Below the pieces are notes generated by a model. The model did no database searches and had not been told where the DNA came from. It was given only the letters and a program-made list of their open reading frames with translations. DNA of 64,000 nt. Source: JAUXFK01 sp034189035. Lineage in GTDB: Bacteria > Desulfobacterota > UBA8473. A program made the position numbers and the translations under genes. The DNA lies in contig JAXHVA010000008.1 of the NCBI GenBank assembly GCA_034189035.1, forward strand, positions 12,986 to 76,985, in the 5' to 3' direction. Every line of letters starts with the position of its first letter. The first letter of the stretch is position 1. Of this stretch, positions 19,126 through 28,352 are shown piece by piece.

Positions 19126-19688
19126 AAAAAAGACTCCATTTTTAATTCAGGGTTAAAGGTGCACTTATACATATCATATTTTTAGAAAATATCAAGCGCA
19201 AATCCCAGGCTTTCGTCTCTCATGTGATTATTTAATAATAATTACAGTATGTTACAATAGACAAGAGGAAAAGAAGAAAAGAATCGAGTGTCCCAAAGGC
19301 ATGTGAGGGTTTTCGAGTTTCAATAGAATGCAAGATGAAAAATAGTGAGATAGCCCACAACTTTGATATCTCGCATATAAGAGAGAATTATTATCTTAAA
19401 CGGGACTAGGGGTGAGTACCCCAGGAGCTGAAAAAGAGGGGAGTGAGTCAGCAACTTCTTTGGGAAGAATGTATAGAGATTCACTACCCAGAATTATTAA
19501 TGAACTAGTCTTACAAGGTGTTCAGAGGCTGGATCTTATCCCTTTTTTCAGATTAGCCAAACTCAAAGAAAGGAATCCTGAGTAAAGTATAATGGCTAAT
19601 TCCGCTTAAAAGTTAAATAGCTGAGAATAAAACAGCTGAATATGATTTGAACTTCGCAGTACAGTTCTTTAGGGAGCTAAAGTGTTAC
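19126..19688. other. Intergenic region between TetR and the histidine kinase
   Basis: 563 bp. The first 80 bp should hold the efflux-operon promoter, but no clean -35/-10 pair was recognised. A 57-codon open plus-strand stretch from GTG 19412 to TAA 19583-19585 has protein-like composition (ends RLAKLKERNPE), but there is no ribosome site and I recognise nothing in it. It is most likely a gene remnant or chance. Confidence 0.35.
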
Positions 19689-22016
19689 TTATCTTTTTAA
19701 TTCAGACTTAACAGCTACCCCTATCTTTTCCAATGTATATGGTTTCCTAATGTATTCACCTGCCCCTAATCGTTGAGTTTCTTTTACGCGGTCCGTTTCA
19801 GAAAACCCACTCGCGATGATTGCTTTTTGTCCAGGCTTAAATTGGAGAATTTTCTTATATGTGTTCAGTCCATCTATCCCCGGATCCATAACCATGTCCA
19901 GCAAGATTAAATCAGAACTTCGTTTTTTTAGATACTCTATCGCTTTTTCACCTGATGAAACAGCAGTAGCTTCATAACCCAATGCGTTAAAAATACTAAG
20001 GGCTATTTCCCTTTGTTCCTTTATGTCATCAACTACTAAGATTGACTCTCCATTGCCCATGTAATCTTCAAGGGCTACCCTGTCCTCTTCTTTTTGTCTT
20101 TCTTCACGAGTCGCAGGGAAATAGAGTTTAATTCTTGTCCCTTTCCTCTGAGTGCTTTGAACGTCAATATACCCATTATGGTCTTTTATAGTCCTCCATA
20201 CAAGTGACATCCCCAACCCTGTTCCGCTTCTTCCCATCATTTTATTCGTATAAAAGGGCTCAAATATCCTTTCTATATCCTGTGGTGAGATACCTATCCC
20301 GTTATCACAGACCGTAAGGGTAACATATTCACCTTCCTCCACACTGTCATAACCACTTATGGGTCTATCGATGTATTCGTTTTTTGTAGATATGCGAATT
20401 TTCCCCTCATCTTGAATAGCTTCTACTGCATTAGACACCAAGTTCATGAATGCTTTGGACAAATGCACACAAGAACCTGGAGTGTTCAGCAGGTCCTCAT
20501 CAAGATCGATCTCTATTTTGACAAAAGGGTGTAATGATATCAACTTCTCATATTCAGGGCTTTTCAAATATCCGGAAATAATTTCATTAATATTCACAAT
20601 CTCCTGTGTAGCAATACTTCTTCTTGCCAGAGTCAACAGATCATTTACAATAGAAGCAGCCCTTAACCCTGACTCACGCATAGCTAAGATGGTATTTTTT
20701 AGGGGGCTATCTTCTGGGATTTTCATTAATAACAGTTCAGGGTAACTTACAACCCCCGAGAGGATATTATTGAGATCATGCGCTACACCACCTGCAAGCG
20801 TGCCAATGGCTTCCATATTACGCGCGCGTTGAAGCTGATCTTCAAGCTCCTTTTGTTCTGTTATGTCTCGGAGAAAATTGAGGGTGGCGGGTCGCCCCTC
20901 CCAGTTGATGTAAACTGTATTGAGTTGAACTGACAACTTTTTACCAGTTCTGTTTATCAGCTTGAAAGAATACATGCTGGGTGGGTTCTCTCTGTTTATC
21001 CTTTCTATGTGCCTTTTAAAAACAGCATCTTTGTCTTCAGGGTGAATCAAATTAACAAAAGGAATTCGGGCTAATTCTTGAGCTGAATAGCCTGTTATCT
21101 CTTCAGTTTTAGGATTTGGAAATTTCATCACCTCATCCTGAGCTATAAAAATTGCATCAGTAGCATTATCTACTAAAAGTCTATATTTTTCTTCTGATTC
21201 TCTCAAAGCCTTATCCGTCTGCTTATGCTTGTCTATTTCGCATCTCAATTGCTCGTTTGATTTCATCAGCTCCTCGGTACGCTCCATCACCCGACATTCG
21301 AGTTCTTCATGGATTCTAATCAATTCCTGTTCCACCTGCTTTCGCTCGTTGATTTCAGATAGATAGTCTTTATTCAGTTTCTCAATGCGTCTCTTTTCAG
21401 CAACTAGATATTCAATAAGATCGTTATTTTCAAACTGCAATTTCAACGAAGAAAGGGTAGCAGCGTTTAAACGCTTTGCTGTGAAAAAGATAAGAATCCC
21501 AAAAAGCAGAATCATTACCCCCATATAAAGGTGAATTTCATCACCAATCATAAAAAATCTTATGCAAACAGGAACTAAAGCAGGCAGACTGAAAGCGAAA
21601 AAGTGTCCTATTCTTACTGAAAATGTACCAGATGCCCCCGCTACCATTCCGCCGAGTACAAAGGCAATAAATGTCTGGTGTTCAATAGAACCCATTGGAA
21701 AAAGAAAGATGCCAGCAGATCCCCAAACTACTCCAGAGTAAACCAAACTAACATAAGACCATATATCTCCACGGGTAACTTCCTCAGGTATCTGCGATAA
21801 GTGCCTAAAATTAAAAAAAAGCAGGCACCTGAAAATTGATACGGATATAATTGCTGAAAACCATATGATAAGAATTGTATGGGAGATGACTTCCCATAGT
21901 ATAAAGCTAAGAATGATTGAATTGAAGAGGGTAGCTATTATACCGGCAGGAGTATTTTTGTAAAGCAGTCTGACCTGTTCTGATTTTATCATTTCTGTTG
22001 TTTTCACAGGCACCAT
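19689..22016 (-). CDS. Membrane hybrid histidine kinase with PAS and receiver domains
   Basis: 775 aa. Residues about 25-190 form several transmembrane helices with no large periplasmic loop, so the sensor is within or near the membrane. A coiled coil (about 195-270) leads to a PAS domain (about 275-390), a HisKA dimerisation domain with phospho-acceptor His413 (GGVAHDLNNIL), a HATPase domain with N, G1 and G2 boxes (VCDNGIGIS, GTGLGMSLV), and a C-terminal receiver with Asp707 (LILLDMVMDPG). No separate response regulator or output gene is adjacent; the receiver may pass phosphate to an unlinked phosphotransfer protein. The signal is unknown. Two start codons are possible (22016 and an ATG eight codons later). 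Confidence 0.92.
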   Translation of the reverse strand: MVPVKTTEMIKSEQVRLLYKNTPAGIIATLFNSIILSFILWEVISHTILIIWFSAIISVSIFRCLLFFNFRHLSQIPEEVTRGDIWSYVSLVYSGVVWGSAGIFLFPMGSIEHQTFIAFVLGGMVAGASGTFSVRIGHFFAFSLPALVPVCIRFFMIGDEIHLYMGVMILLFGILIFFTAKRLNAATLSSLKLQFENNDLIEYLVAEKRRIEKLNKDYLSEINERKQVEQELIRIHEELECRVMERTEELMKSNEQLRCEIDKHKQTDKALRESEEKYRLLVDNATDAIFIAQDEVMKFPNPKTEEITGYSAQELARIPFVNLIHPEDKDAVFKRHIERINRENPPSMYSFKLINRTGKKLSVQLNTVYINWEGRPATLNFLRDITEQKELEDQLQRARNMEAIGTLAGGVAHDLNNILSGVVSYPELLLMKIPEDSPLKNTILAMRESGLRAASIVNDLLTLARRSIATQEIVNINEIISGYLKSPEYEKLISLHPFVKIEIDLDEDLLNTPGSCVHLSKAFMNLVSNAVEAIQDEGKIRISTKNEYIDRPISGYDSVEEGEYVTLTVCDNGIGISPQDIERIFEPFYTNKMMGRSGTGLGMSLVWRTIKDHNGYIDVQSTQRKGTRIKLYFPATREERQKEEDRVALEDYMGNGESILVVDDIKEQREIALSIFNALGYEATAVSSGEKAIEYLKKRSSDLILLDMVMDPGIDGLNTYKKILQFKPGQKAIIASGFSETDRVKETQRLGAGEYIRKPYTLEKIGVAVKSELKR

Positions 22017-22623
22017 ATCTTAAGACTTTCTTTATATACAATATATGAGCCTTTTACCACAACATTTCAAAACTGCCTATTTATTCGTTCTTAATTAAAC
22101 ATTATTTCATTACATTCATTTTGTCAAATATTAAAGTTTTCTACTGTATCATTCAAAGTGATATTTCGATATAATATTCTATTATTTCAAATTCTTATAG
22201 TAGAATGACTCATTCAATGTTCCATTGTTTCTTTGTGTTCGATATAAAGCAAATCGTGAAAATATCAAGATTTTGCTAAGGTTACATATAAGGCAAACCC
22301 CTTTGAATCTATATCCGCTAATCCTTTAAACCCTTTTCTCGCTTACTTGCTGTCATAGTTGTGTAATGGTTTATATAGTTAGCATTGATATCTGTATCTT
22401 ACTTTCCCCACCTTGAGTTAACAGAAAATATCATAACCAACGCTAATTGATAATCCAGGGCTGAGAACCATCTCTATCTGCTCCCTCATTGTATACCCCT
22501 GAAGTAAAGCACCAGGGACATTTACAGAACTGTTGCTTACTTATAAAAGAGCCTGTTGAATTCAACCTCCTTTTGAACTATAGTAGGAATTAATATAATC
22601 TCTTTCGTCCAAAGGATATCATC
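22017..22623. other. Divergent intergenic region
   Basis: 607 bp separating the minus-strand kinase from the plus-strand membrane protein. It is A+T-rich with no credible ORF. The only feature I support is the promoter-like pair at 22571-22599. Confidence 0.4.
22571..22599 (+). promoter_or_regulatory. Putative sigma70 promoter of the membrane methyltransferase-like gene
   Basis: An exact TATAAT lies at 22594-22599. The -35 is poor at 17-bp spacing (TTTTGA 22571-22576) or better but short-spaced at 15 bp (TTGAAC 22573-22578). Transcription would begin near 22606, just before the AAAGGA ribosome site at 22611-22616. Confidence 0.35.
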
Positions 22624-25047
22624 TTGGAAACAAAACAGATCCAGTTCTATGCAGGCATCTTCTTTATATCCATCTCTACACTGACATTTGAGATATCCCT
22701 CACCCGAATCTTCTCTGTGGCTCTTTGGTATCATTTTGCCTTCATGGTAATCAGTATAGCTATGCTCGGTTTTGGTGCCAGTGGTTCTTTTTTAATGCTG
22801 GCCCCTTCGGTTCTAAAAAAAGATCCTTCAAGGGTCCTCACAATCAGCTCTGTCTCATTTTCTATTTCTGTTTTCGTTTCTTACCTTATTGTCAACCAAA
22901 TCCCTTTTGATCTGTCACGGATCCTATGGGATTATCACCAGCTATTTTATATCCCCGTACACTATTTTTTTCTTTCGGTCCCCTTCTTCTTCTCCGGCTT
23001 AACTCTATCAACAGCCATATCAAAACTCCCTGGCAGGATTAGTTATCTCTATTTTTCAGATCTTATTGGGGCGGGTTTGGGTTGCTTGCTGGTACTGTTT
23101 GTCTTTTCTATATTAGGTGAGATCGGAGGGGTAATTATACCAGCTATCTTCGGGCTATTCTCAGCTCTGTCCTTCAATTTCGGATGCCATCGAAGGATCA
23201 ACTTCTTTATAGTTATTTTGCTTTTTCTTCTTACAGCCTTGTTGGTCTCAAAACCGAATTTCATGAAGATCAATATTTCACCCTTTAAAGGATTATCTAT
23301 GGCATTACAGTATCCCGGATCCAGATTATTAGATACCAGATGGAACTCCTTTTCTAGGATTGACATCGTTGATAGCCCAGCAGTTCGTTTTGCCCCCGGA
23401 TTGAGTATGAAGTATCTTGAAGACTTGCCTTCCCAGTTAGGCATTAGCATAGATGGAGACAACCTCAATGCAATGACAAGATATGAAGGGGCAAAAGATA
23501 CAGCCCAGTTCACCGCTTACCTCCCGTCATCAGCAGTCTTCTATATTTCGAGAGTTAAGGATGTTTTAATCCTTGAACCGATGGGTGGTTTGGACATATT
23601 AACATCCCTTTACCACAATGCAGAGTCTATCTATACACAAGAGGCAAATCCGCTGATATTAAATATATTAAAGGACAAATACAGAAATTTTGTAGGTGAT
23701 ATCTATCAAAATAAAAAGGTTACAACTAAAACCGCAATGGTAAGAGGATACTTTTACTCTACAGAGAAGAGCTTTGATCTCATTCAGCTTTCTATATCCA
23801 ATACCTTGGGGGCTTCATCCACAGGAGTCTATGGTCTACAAGAAGACTATTCCTTTACTGAAGAGGCTTTTATTGAGTATTACACACATCTAAATGAAGA
23901 CGGTTTCCTGTTGATCTCCATATATCTATTACCACCGCCAAGAAAAGAATTGCGAATCGTCTCTACTTTACTTTCATCTCTTGAAAGATTACGAGTGAAT
24001 CATCCTGAAAAACATCTAGCGATATTTCGCAGTTGGGGAACGATTACTTTCCTTTTGAAGCGCAATGAGATAACCCAAAAAGAAATACAAAACCTAAAGG
24101 ATTTCTGTGAAAAACGTCGCTTCGATCTGGTCTACTTTTTCGGGATACAGCCTGATGAGGTGAACGTCTTTAATCGATTCAAAGAGCCTCTCTACTATAA
24201 CCTTATATGCCGATTAATAGATAAAAACAAAAGAAAGGGACTCTATAGAAACTATCTTTTTAACATCAGACCAGTTACAGACGACAGACCATTTTTTCAT
24301 CACTTCTTTAGGTGGAATAAACTACAAGATACCTATCTCAGTATGGGAAAAAGATGGCAGCCTTTTGTAGAAGGCGCATATTTGATCCCTATAGTATTTC
24401 TGCAAGCTCTGCTTTTGAGTTTCATCCTTATAATCCTTCCGATCTTTTTTAAAAAAGAGACAACACAAAAGCCAACATTACAAAAAGAGATAGTGCTCCA
24501 TCTCTCTTACTTCTTTTTTATAGGGTCAGGCTTTATGTTTATAGAGATCTCATTAATTCAAAAGTTCATACTATTTTTAAATCATCCATCCCATGCGATA
24601 TCTATTGTACTCTTTGCAATATTGATATCATCAGGGACAGGAAGCTATATGACAAGACGATTTATAAAAACCGAGAGGCTTCGTATAGACTGGGTAATAT
24701 GGATACTGGCTGGGATCGTTCTTTTTTATTCTCTTATTCTTTCAGATCTCTATGATTTGGCCTTTGGCTGGAATCAAATCATTAGGCAATTATACTCTAT
24801 AATACTCCTTATACCTTTGGGGATTTTGATGGGGATGCCCTTCCCTCTTGGAATAGCCATTACGAATCAATATTCAAGCCGCATTATTCCATGGGCATTG
24901 TGTGTTAATGGATGTGCATCGGTATTAGGCTCAGTGATGGCAATGATTATAGCCCTAGCGTGGGGATTTACTGGAACATTAATCTGCGCAGCTGGAGCAT
25001 ATCTCATGGGGCTTGCATGTATAAAAAAGGGGATTGTGAGTATTTAG
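22624..25047 (+). CDS. Polytopic membrane protein with spermidine-synthase-like domain
   Basis: 807 aa. There are two groups of transmembrane helices (residues about 10-215 and 585-805) around a soluble domain that resembles spermidine-synthase/SAM-methyltransferase folds (DVLILEPMGGLDILTSLYH, then FDLIQLSISNTLG). The motifs RPVTDDRPFFHHFF and GMPFPLGI with CVNGCASVLGS are characteristic of this large family of membrane-embedded SpeE-like proteins, whose reaction is not established. The acidic SAM-binding motif is only partly conserved (EPMGG), so catalysis is uncertain. TTG 22624 is used as start, with AAAGGA six bases upstream; there is no earlier ATG. It is monocistronic. Confidence 0.82.
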   Translation: METKQIQFYAGIFFISISTLTFEISLTRIFSVALWYHFAFMVISIAMLGFGASGSFLMLAPSVLKKDPSRVLTISSVSFSISVFVSYLIVNQIPFDLSRILWDYHQLFYIPVHYFFLSVPFFFSGLTLSTAISKLPGRISYLYFSDLIGAGLGCLLVLFVFSILGEIGGVIIPAIFGLFSALSFNFGCHRRINFFIVILLFLLTALLVSKPNFMKINISPFKGLSMALQYPGSRLLDTRWNSFSRIDIVDSPAVRFAPGLSMKYLEDLPSQLGISIDGDNLNAMTRYEGAKDTAQFTAYLPSSAVFYISRVKDVLILEPMGGLDILTSLYHNAESIYTQEANPLILNILKDKYRNFVGDIYQNKKVTTKTAMVRGYFYSTEKSFDLIQLSISNTLGASSTGVYGLQEDYSFTEEAFIEYYTHLNEDGFLLISIYLLPPPRKELRIVSTLLSSLERLRVNHPEKHLAIFRSWGTITFLLKRNEITQKEIQNLKDFCEKRRFDLVYFFGIQPDEVNVFNRFKEPLYYNLICRLIDKNKRKGLYRNYLFNIRPVTDDRPFFHHFFRWNKLQDTYLSMGKRWQPFVEGAYLIPIVFLQALLLSFILIILPIFFKKETTQKPTLQKEIVLHLSYFFFIGSGFMFIEISLIQKFILFLNHPSHAISIVLFAILISSGTGSYMTRRFIKTERLRIDWVIWILAGIVLFYSLILSDLYDLAFGWNQIIRQLYSIILLIPLGILMGMPFPLGIAITNQYSSRIIPWALCVNGCASVLGSVMAMIIALAWGFTGTLICAAGAYLMGLACIKKGIVSI

Positions 25048-25101
25048 TATCAACCCATAAATACGACTCAACATGAGAGGGCACAGGGGAGCTTCTAATA
25101 G

Positions 25102-25833
25102 CTAATTTTTATTCAAGGCTTTTCCAATCATTGGGACAAAGACAACACCGGATATATGTTCTACACTGAGCTCACCTTTTACCTTTGTAATGAGTGTTAA
25201 TGTCTGGTAATACGTAGTGCTTCCTAGAGGAATCAACAGTTTTCCCCCCTCTTTTAGCTGGATAATCAATGGAACGGGAATATGATTTGCTGCACAGGTA
25301 ATAATGACAGCATCAAAAGGTGCGTGCTCTTCCCATCCAAAGTAACCATCACCGCTTTTCACTTCGATATTCTTATACCCCAAGTCCTTCAACCTCGATC
25401 TCGCTTTTTCAGCCAATCCTTTCCTTATCTCAATCGAATAAACATTCCCGGCTAATTCAGCTAATACAGCTGCTTGATAACCAGAACCAGTGCCAATCTC
25501 CAATACCTTTTGTCCTGATTCGACTCCCAAAACTTGGGTCATCAAAGCAACGATATACGGCTGAGATATTGTCTGGCCCTCTCCAATTGGCAAGGGACGA
25601 TCGGCGTACGCCACCTTCTTTAAACGGTCATCCACAAAGAGATGCCTTGGCACTTTACTCATTACACTCAATACTCTCTCATCTATGATATCCCTACCTC
25701 GCAGGTCCTTATCAACCATCGTCTGTCTGGATTTTAGATACTGATCATCTTTGGCAAAAGTCGGTAAAGCAATAAGAATTATCGATATTAATACACAACT
25801 TCTCATGATACTTTTTATATGAATATGAATCAT
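25102..25833 (-). CDS. pcm: Protein-L-isoaspartate O-methyltransferase with export signal
   Basis: 243 aa. Residues about 35-243 are a complete PIMT: MSKVPRHLFV, ADRPLPIGEGQTISQPYIVA, SAM motif I VLEIGTGSGYQAAVLAELAG, and DAVIITCAA. The enzyme methylates isoaspartyl residues to repair aged proteins. Unlike standard cytoplasmic Pcm (about 210 aa), it begins with a hydrophobic signal-like segment (MRSCVLISIILIALPTFAKD), suggesting a periplasmic location; SAM supply there would be a puzzle. ATG 25833 has TCCTTT (AAAGGA on the coding strand, 25841-25846) seven bases upstream and is preferred to the start ten codons earlier. It is convergent with the membrane SpeE-like gene. Confidence 0.9.
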   Translation of the reverse strand: MIHIHIKSIMRSCVLISIILIALPTFAKDDQYLKSRQTMVDKDLRGRDIIDERVLSVMSKVPRHLFVDDRLKKVAYADRPLPIGEGQTISQPYIVALMTQVLGVESGQKVLEIGTGSGYQAAVLAELAGNVYSIEIRKGLAEKARSRLKDLGYKNIEVKSGDGYFGWEEHAPFDAVIITCAANHIPVPLIIQLKEGGKLLIPLGSTTYYQTLTLITKVKGELSVEHISGVVFVPMIGKALNKN

Positions 25834-26863
25834 AGCCAATTCCTTTATAAAAAAATGTTTCACTCAAATAAAAATTCCTTTAAGCGATCATCAAAAGCTT
25901 TATCTTCGTTTCTCAGGATGAGATATGTTAAACTTGTATACCAACGCCCTACAAAAATCAGCCCTCATCGAGTATGTGAATCTCGCCGTGACTGACAGAG
26001 CGTTCTTTAAACAAGGCTTCCCATTGACAACCTATTGTCAGCACATCGAATGTGGGGTAAAAAATCTACCTGAATAAAATCGATGTTCTGCATCAGCAAC
26101 CCTTATATATTAGATTCCTGAGAAGAAATTCCTTAGGACGCTGATGGTCGCAATATGTTATTTTACATCTCCTGGTCACTAAAGCACGCAAGCTATTGTA
26201 TGGTGAGTTGTAATCTGATTTAATTTAAACAAAGTTACTTTACAGGAATCATATTTATACGTTTTTTCGAATACGTCTCAGTTTTAGGTATCAAGTGAAT
26301 GAGGCAACATTCTTTCTTTACTATCAAATACTTCCTCATATTGTAATCTTTATATTTCCCTTAAATGTATTTTTCTGCTTGTGCAAGATTAAAATATATC
26401 ATAATATTAAGTTATTTCTATACATAATTTGTGTTTATTGAGATAAGCCATAAGTAAGAAACGACAACCAGCCGTTCACAAAGGATGAGGTCCTCTTTTC
26501 ATATATGGCTATCTATCAAAGACTCATAAAATATATCAGAAAAAATGAAAGAAGTTTATGCACCAAAAAGAAAACCTTCCCGCTCCATTTTTGGGAAAAA
26601 AGATAGTAAAAATATGTAATCAATTACTCAATTTGTGAAATTATTTTCATTGTATCAAACCACTTAATAGCATTAAAAAGAGAAATAATAGACCCAGCAA
26701 GAAACTCTTTTTGTTATTAAACTATAATATTATTTAATCAGAAGCTTATGGCAGTTAATAACAATCTTTTATTTATAGAATTGGCATGTAAATTGCTTAT
26801 CATACTAATACTAATCAAATGTCGTGCTTGTTGTATCGTAAATACTGTACTGACTGGCTCCAT

Positions 26864-26930
26864 CCAGAAATGACTAATTGTATTCAAGATTCAAAAGGCG
26901 AAGATTTTAACCGCATGTATATATTGGCAT
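26864..26930 (+). repeat. Partial copy of dispersed repeat family 2
   Basis: Matches the left half of the element at 60154-60275: both read CCANAAATGA, then TTCAA words, then AAGGCGAAGATTTTA and CCGCA. The right half has diverged beyond recognition. Confidence 0.55.
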
Positions 26931-27837
26931 CAAAAAGCGCAGTGCAATGTGTCCTTACATCTTAGCCTGACATTAAAATTAGACAAATGGTCAATTAATG
27001 AATTTCCACAAGGAAACCCCTGTGTATTGAATCCTGCAAATACAATAATTAAAAGACTTGCAAAGAAACAATTGAGTGTATTTTTCAGACGAGTCAATTC
27101 AAAAAGTACCAGTTTAATCAGATTTTACCCGTTTACCTTTTATTCTGTTTACAGATAAAAGATGTTCTTTGATAATTTGAACTTTTTTTGTATTCGCTCA
27201 GGAGTTTGTTTTATTTCCAACCCTGTGCAGTATACTTAGGTGTAAAATATGTGGATGTATGGTAATTTATTTTACCTAGCACTACACAATCCTATCTATT
27301 AAACGATTGATTTCCTGGATATTACTAGTTAAGGAGAGCTAAAGTATAAATTACATTCCGCATTTTTTATGCTTTTACTCCCCTATGTTTCATAATCTTA
27401 AGAGCTTTATTGAGAGAACTCTTACCATAATACGCTTACCTTGTCATATTCTATGAATCAAATACGGTTCTTTTTCATTCATCTAATAAGCGGCTGGGAG
27501 AGCTATTTATTTTACTCATTTTTTCCTTTTATTTGAAATAACCAAAGTAAGCGCAATGACCAATGCCTAGAATTATATATAGCGCTTTTAATTTTAATAT
27601 CCTTTGACTTTGATACATTGATTTTCCTTGTCTAAAGCCAATCAGCTATCCTCTCATAGCTAGTGTCCATCTAAAAGTGAGAAATTTTGTTCAATGTCAA
27701 GAAAGAAAAAGGTTTTAACAGCAAGAATATCTGACATATCGAGGCGAAGTACGATTTATCCTGATATCGGAGCCTGATACAGTGATTGGGGAAACAGACC
27801 GTATTTTACGTATTATCATTCTTGATAGGAGGTGAAA

Positions 27838-28033
27838 ATGCATCTATATGATGGTTAGATTTAACTCTCAGTCATACAACCAGATTGATTTTACAAAAGG
27901 CCTATAACTGAAGGAAATTGACTACAGACAAATTCTTTTTTATTAACAGCCGGCTAACTGGGTTAACCATCTTTCAACGAGTACAGGACTGTATGAAATT
28001 TCCGGCAAGGAGGGCATCTTAAAGAATTTTTAA
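27838..28033 (+). pseudogene. Decayed small ORF with intact ribosome binding site
   Basis: A very strong AGGAGGTG (27827-27834) is correctly spaced from ATG 27838, which reads only six residues before TAG. From ATG 27851 another frame gives protein-like sequence interrupted by TAA at 27905-27907 and 27944-27946, and ends with YEISGKEGILKNF at TAA 28031-28033. One frameshift plus two stops in about 65 codons looks like a decayed small gene. I recognise no family. It could also be a short leader peptide (six codons) with chance sequence behind it. Confidence 0.3.
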
Positions 28034-28090
28034 AATACCTTTAAAGACTTGTGAGGTAACAGTGTAGCTTTTTAAAAGAGTCGCGAAAGA

Positions 28091-28162
28091 CAGCAATCAA
28101 ATTTTAATCTGTGGCAAATTTGCATCCAAGAGAATTCTGCATGGATTAAAACACAATTGCTG
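28091..28162. repeat. Short palindromic MITE-like element (copy B)
   Basis: Terminal arms 28091-28109 and 28144-28162 are reverse complements at about 15 of 19 positions. The interior (TTTTAATCTG then TTTGCATCCAAGAG) parallels the right arm of the element at 61225-61367 read in reverse. It lies 190 bp before the first megasynthase gene. Confidence 0.5.
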
Positions 28163-28352
28163 TTGAAATTCGGTGTGTGTTTTTTGTTTCACACGGCAAA
28201 AAAAAGACCATAATTCCAAAAGAAAAAGTAACTAGTTAGGTATTTTTGTTTTTTTAATAACCAGTTGGGCGAGTTTAAAAAACTGCCTGGAGCAAATCCT
28301 AGTAAGACCAAAATAAATGCTAATGAAAAAAAATAGATAAATAGGATAAGAC

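Larger units (their letters stand above)
25864..28352. other. 2.5-kb A+T-rich gene desert upstream of the lipid/polyketide cluster
   Basis: No intact gene is supported. A 69-codon plus-strand frame at 26949-27158 has no ribosome site or recognisable content. The stretch contains a partial dispersed repeat (26864-26930), a short palindromic element (28091-28162), and a decayed small ORF with a fossil ribosome site (27838-28033). The unusual length of non-coding DNA directly before a 27-kb cluster suggests an insertion boundary or a long leader/regulatory region. Confidence 0.5.

Noticed and set aside
19412..19585. 57-codon plus-strand frame upstream of the histidine kinase
   Set aside because: Protein-like composition only; no ribosome site, no recognisable family, so it is not called as a gene.
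26949..27158. 69-codon ORF in the gene desert
   Set aside because: No ribosome site and no recognisable sequence; it follows a repeat remnant.
28110..28125. Sigma54-like TGGC...TTGC upstream of the first synthase
   Set aside because: Spacing between the GG and GC elements is too short (seven bases, not ten), and it is part of the palindromic element.
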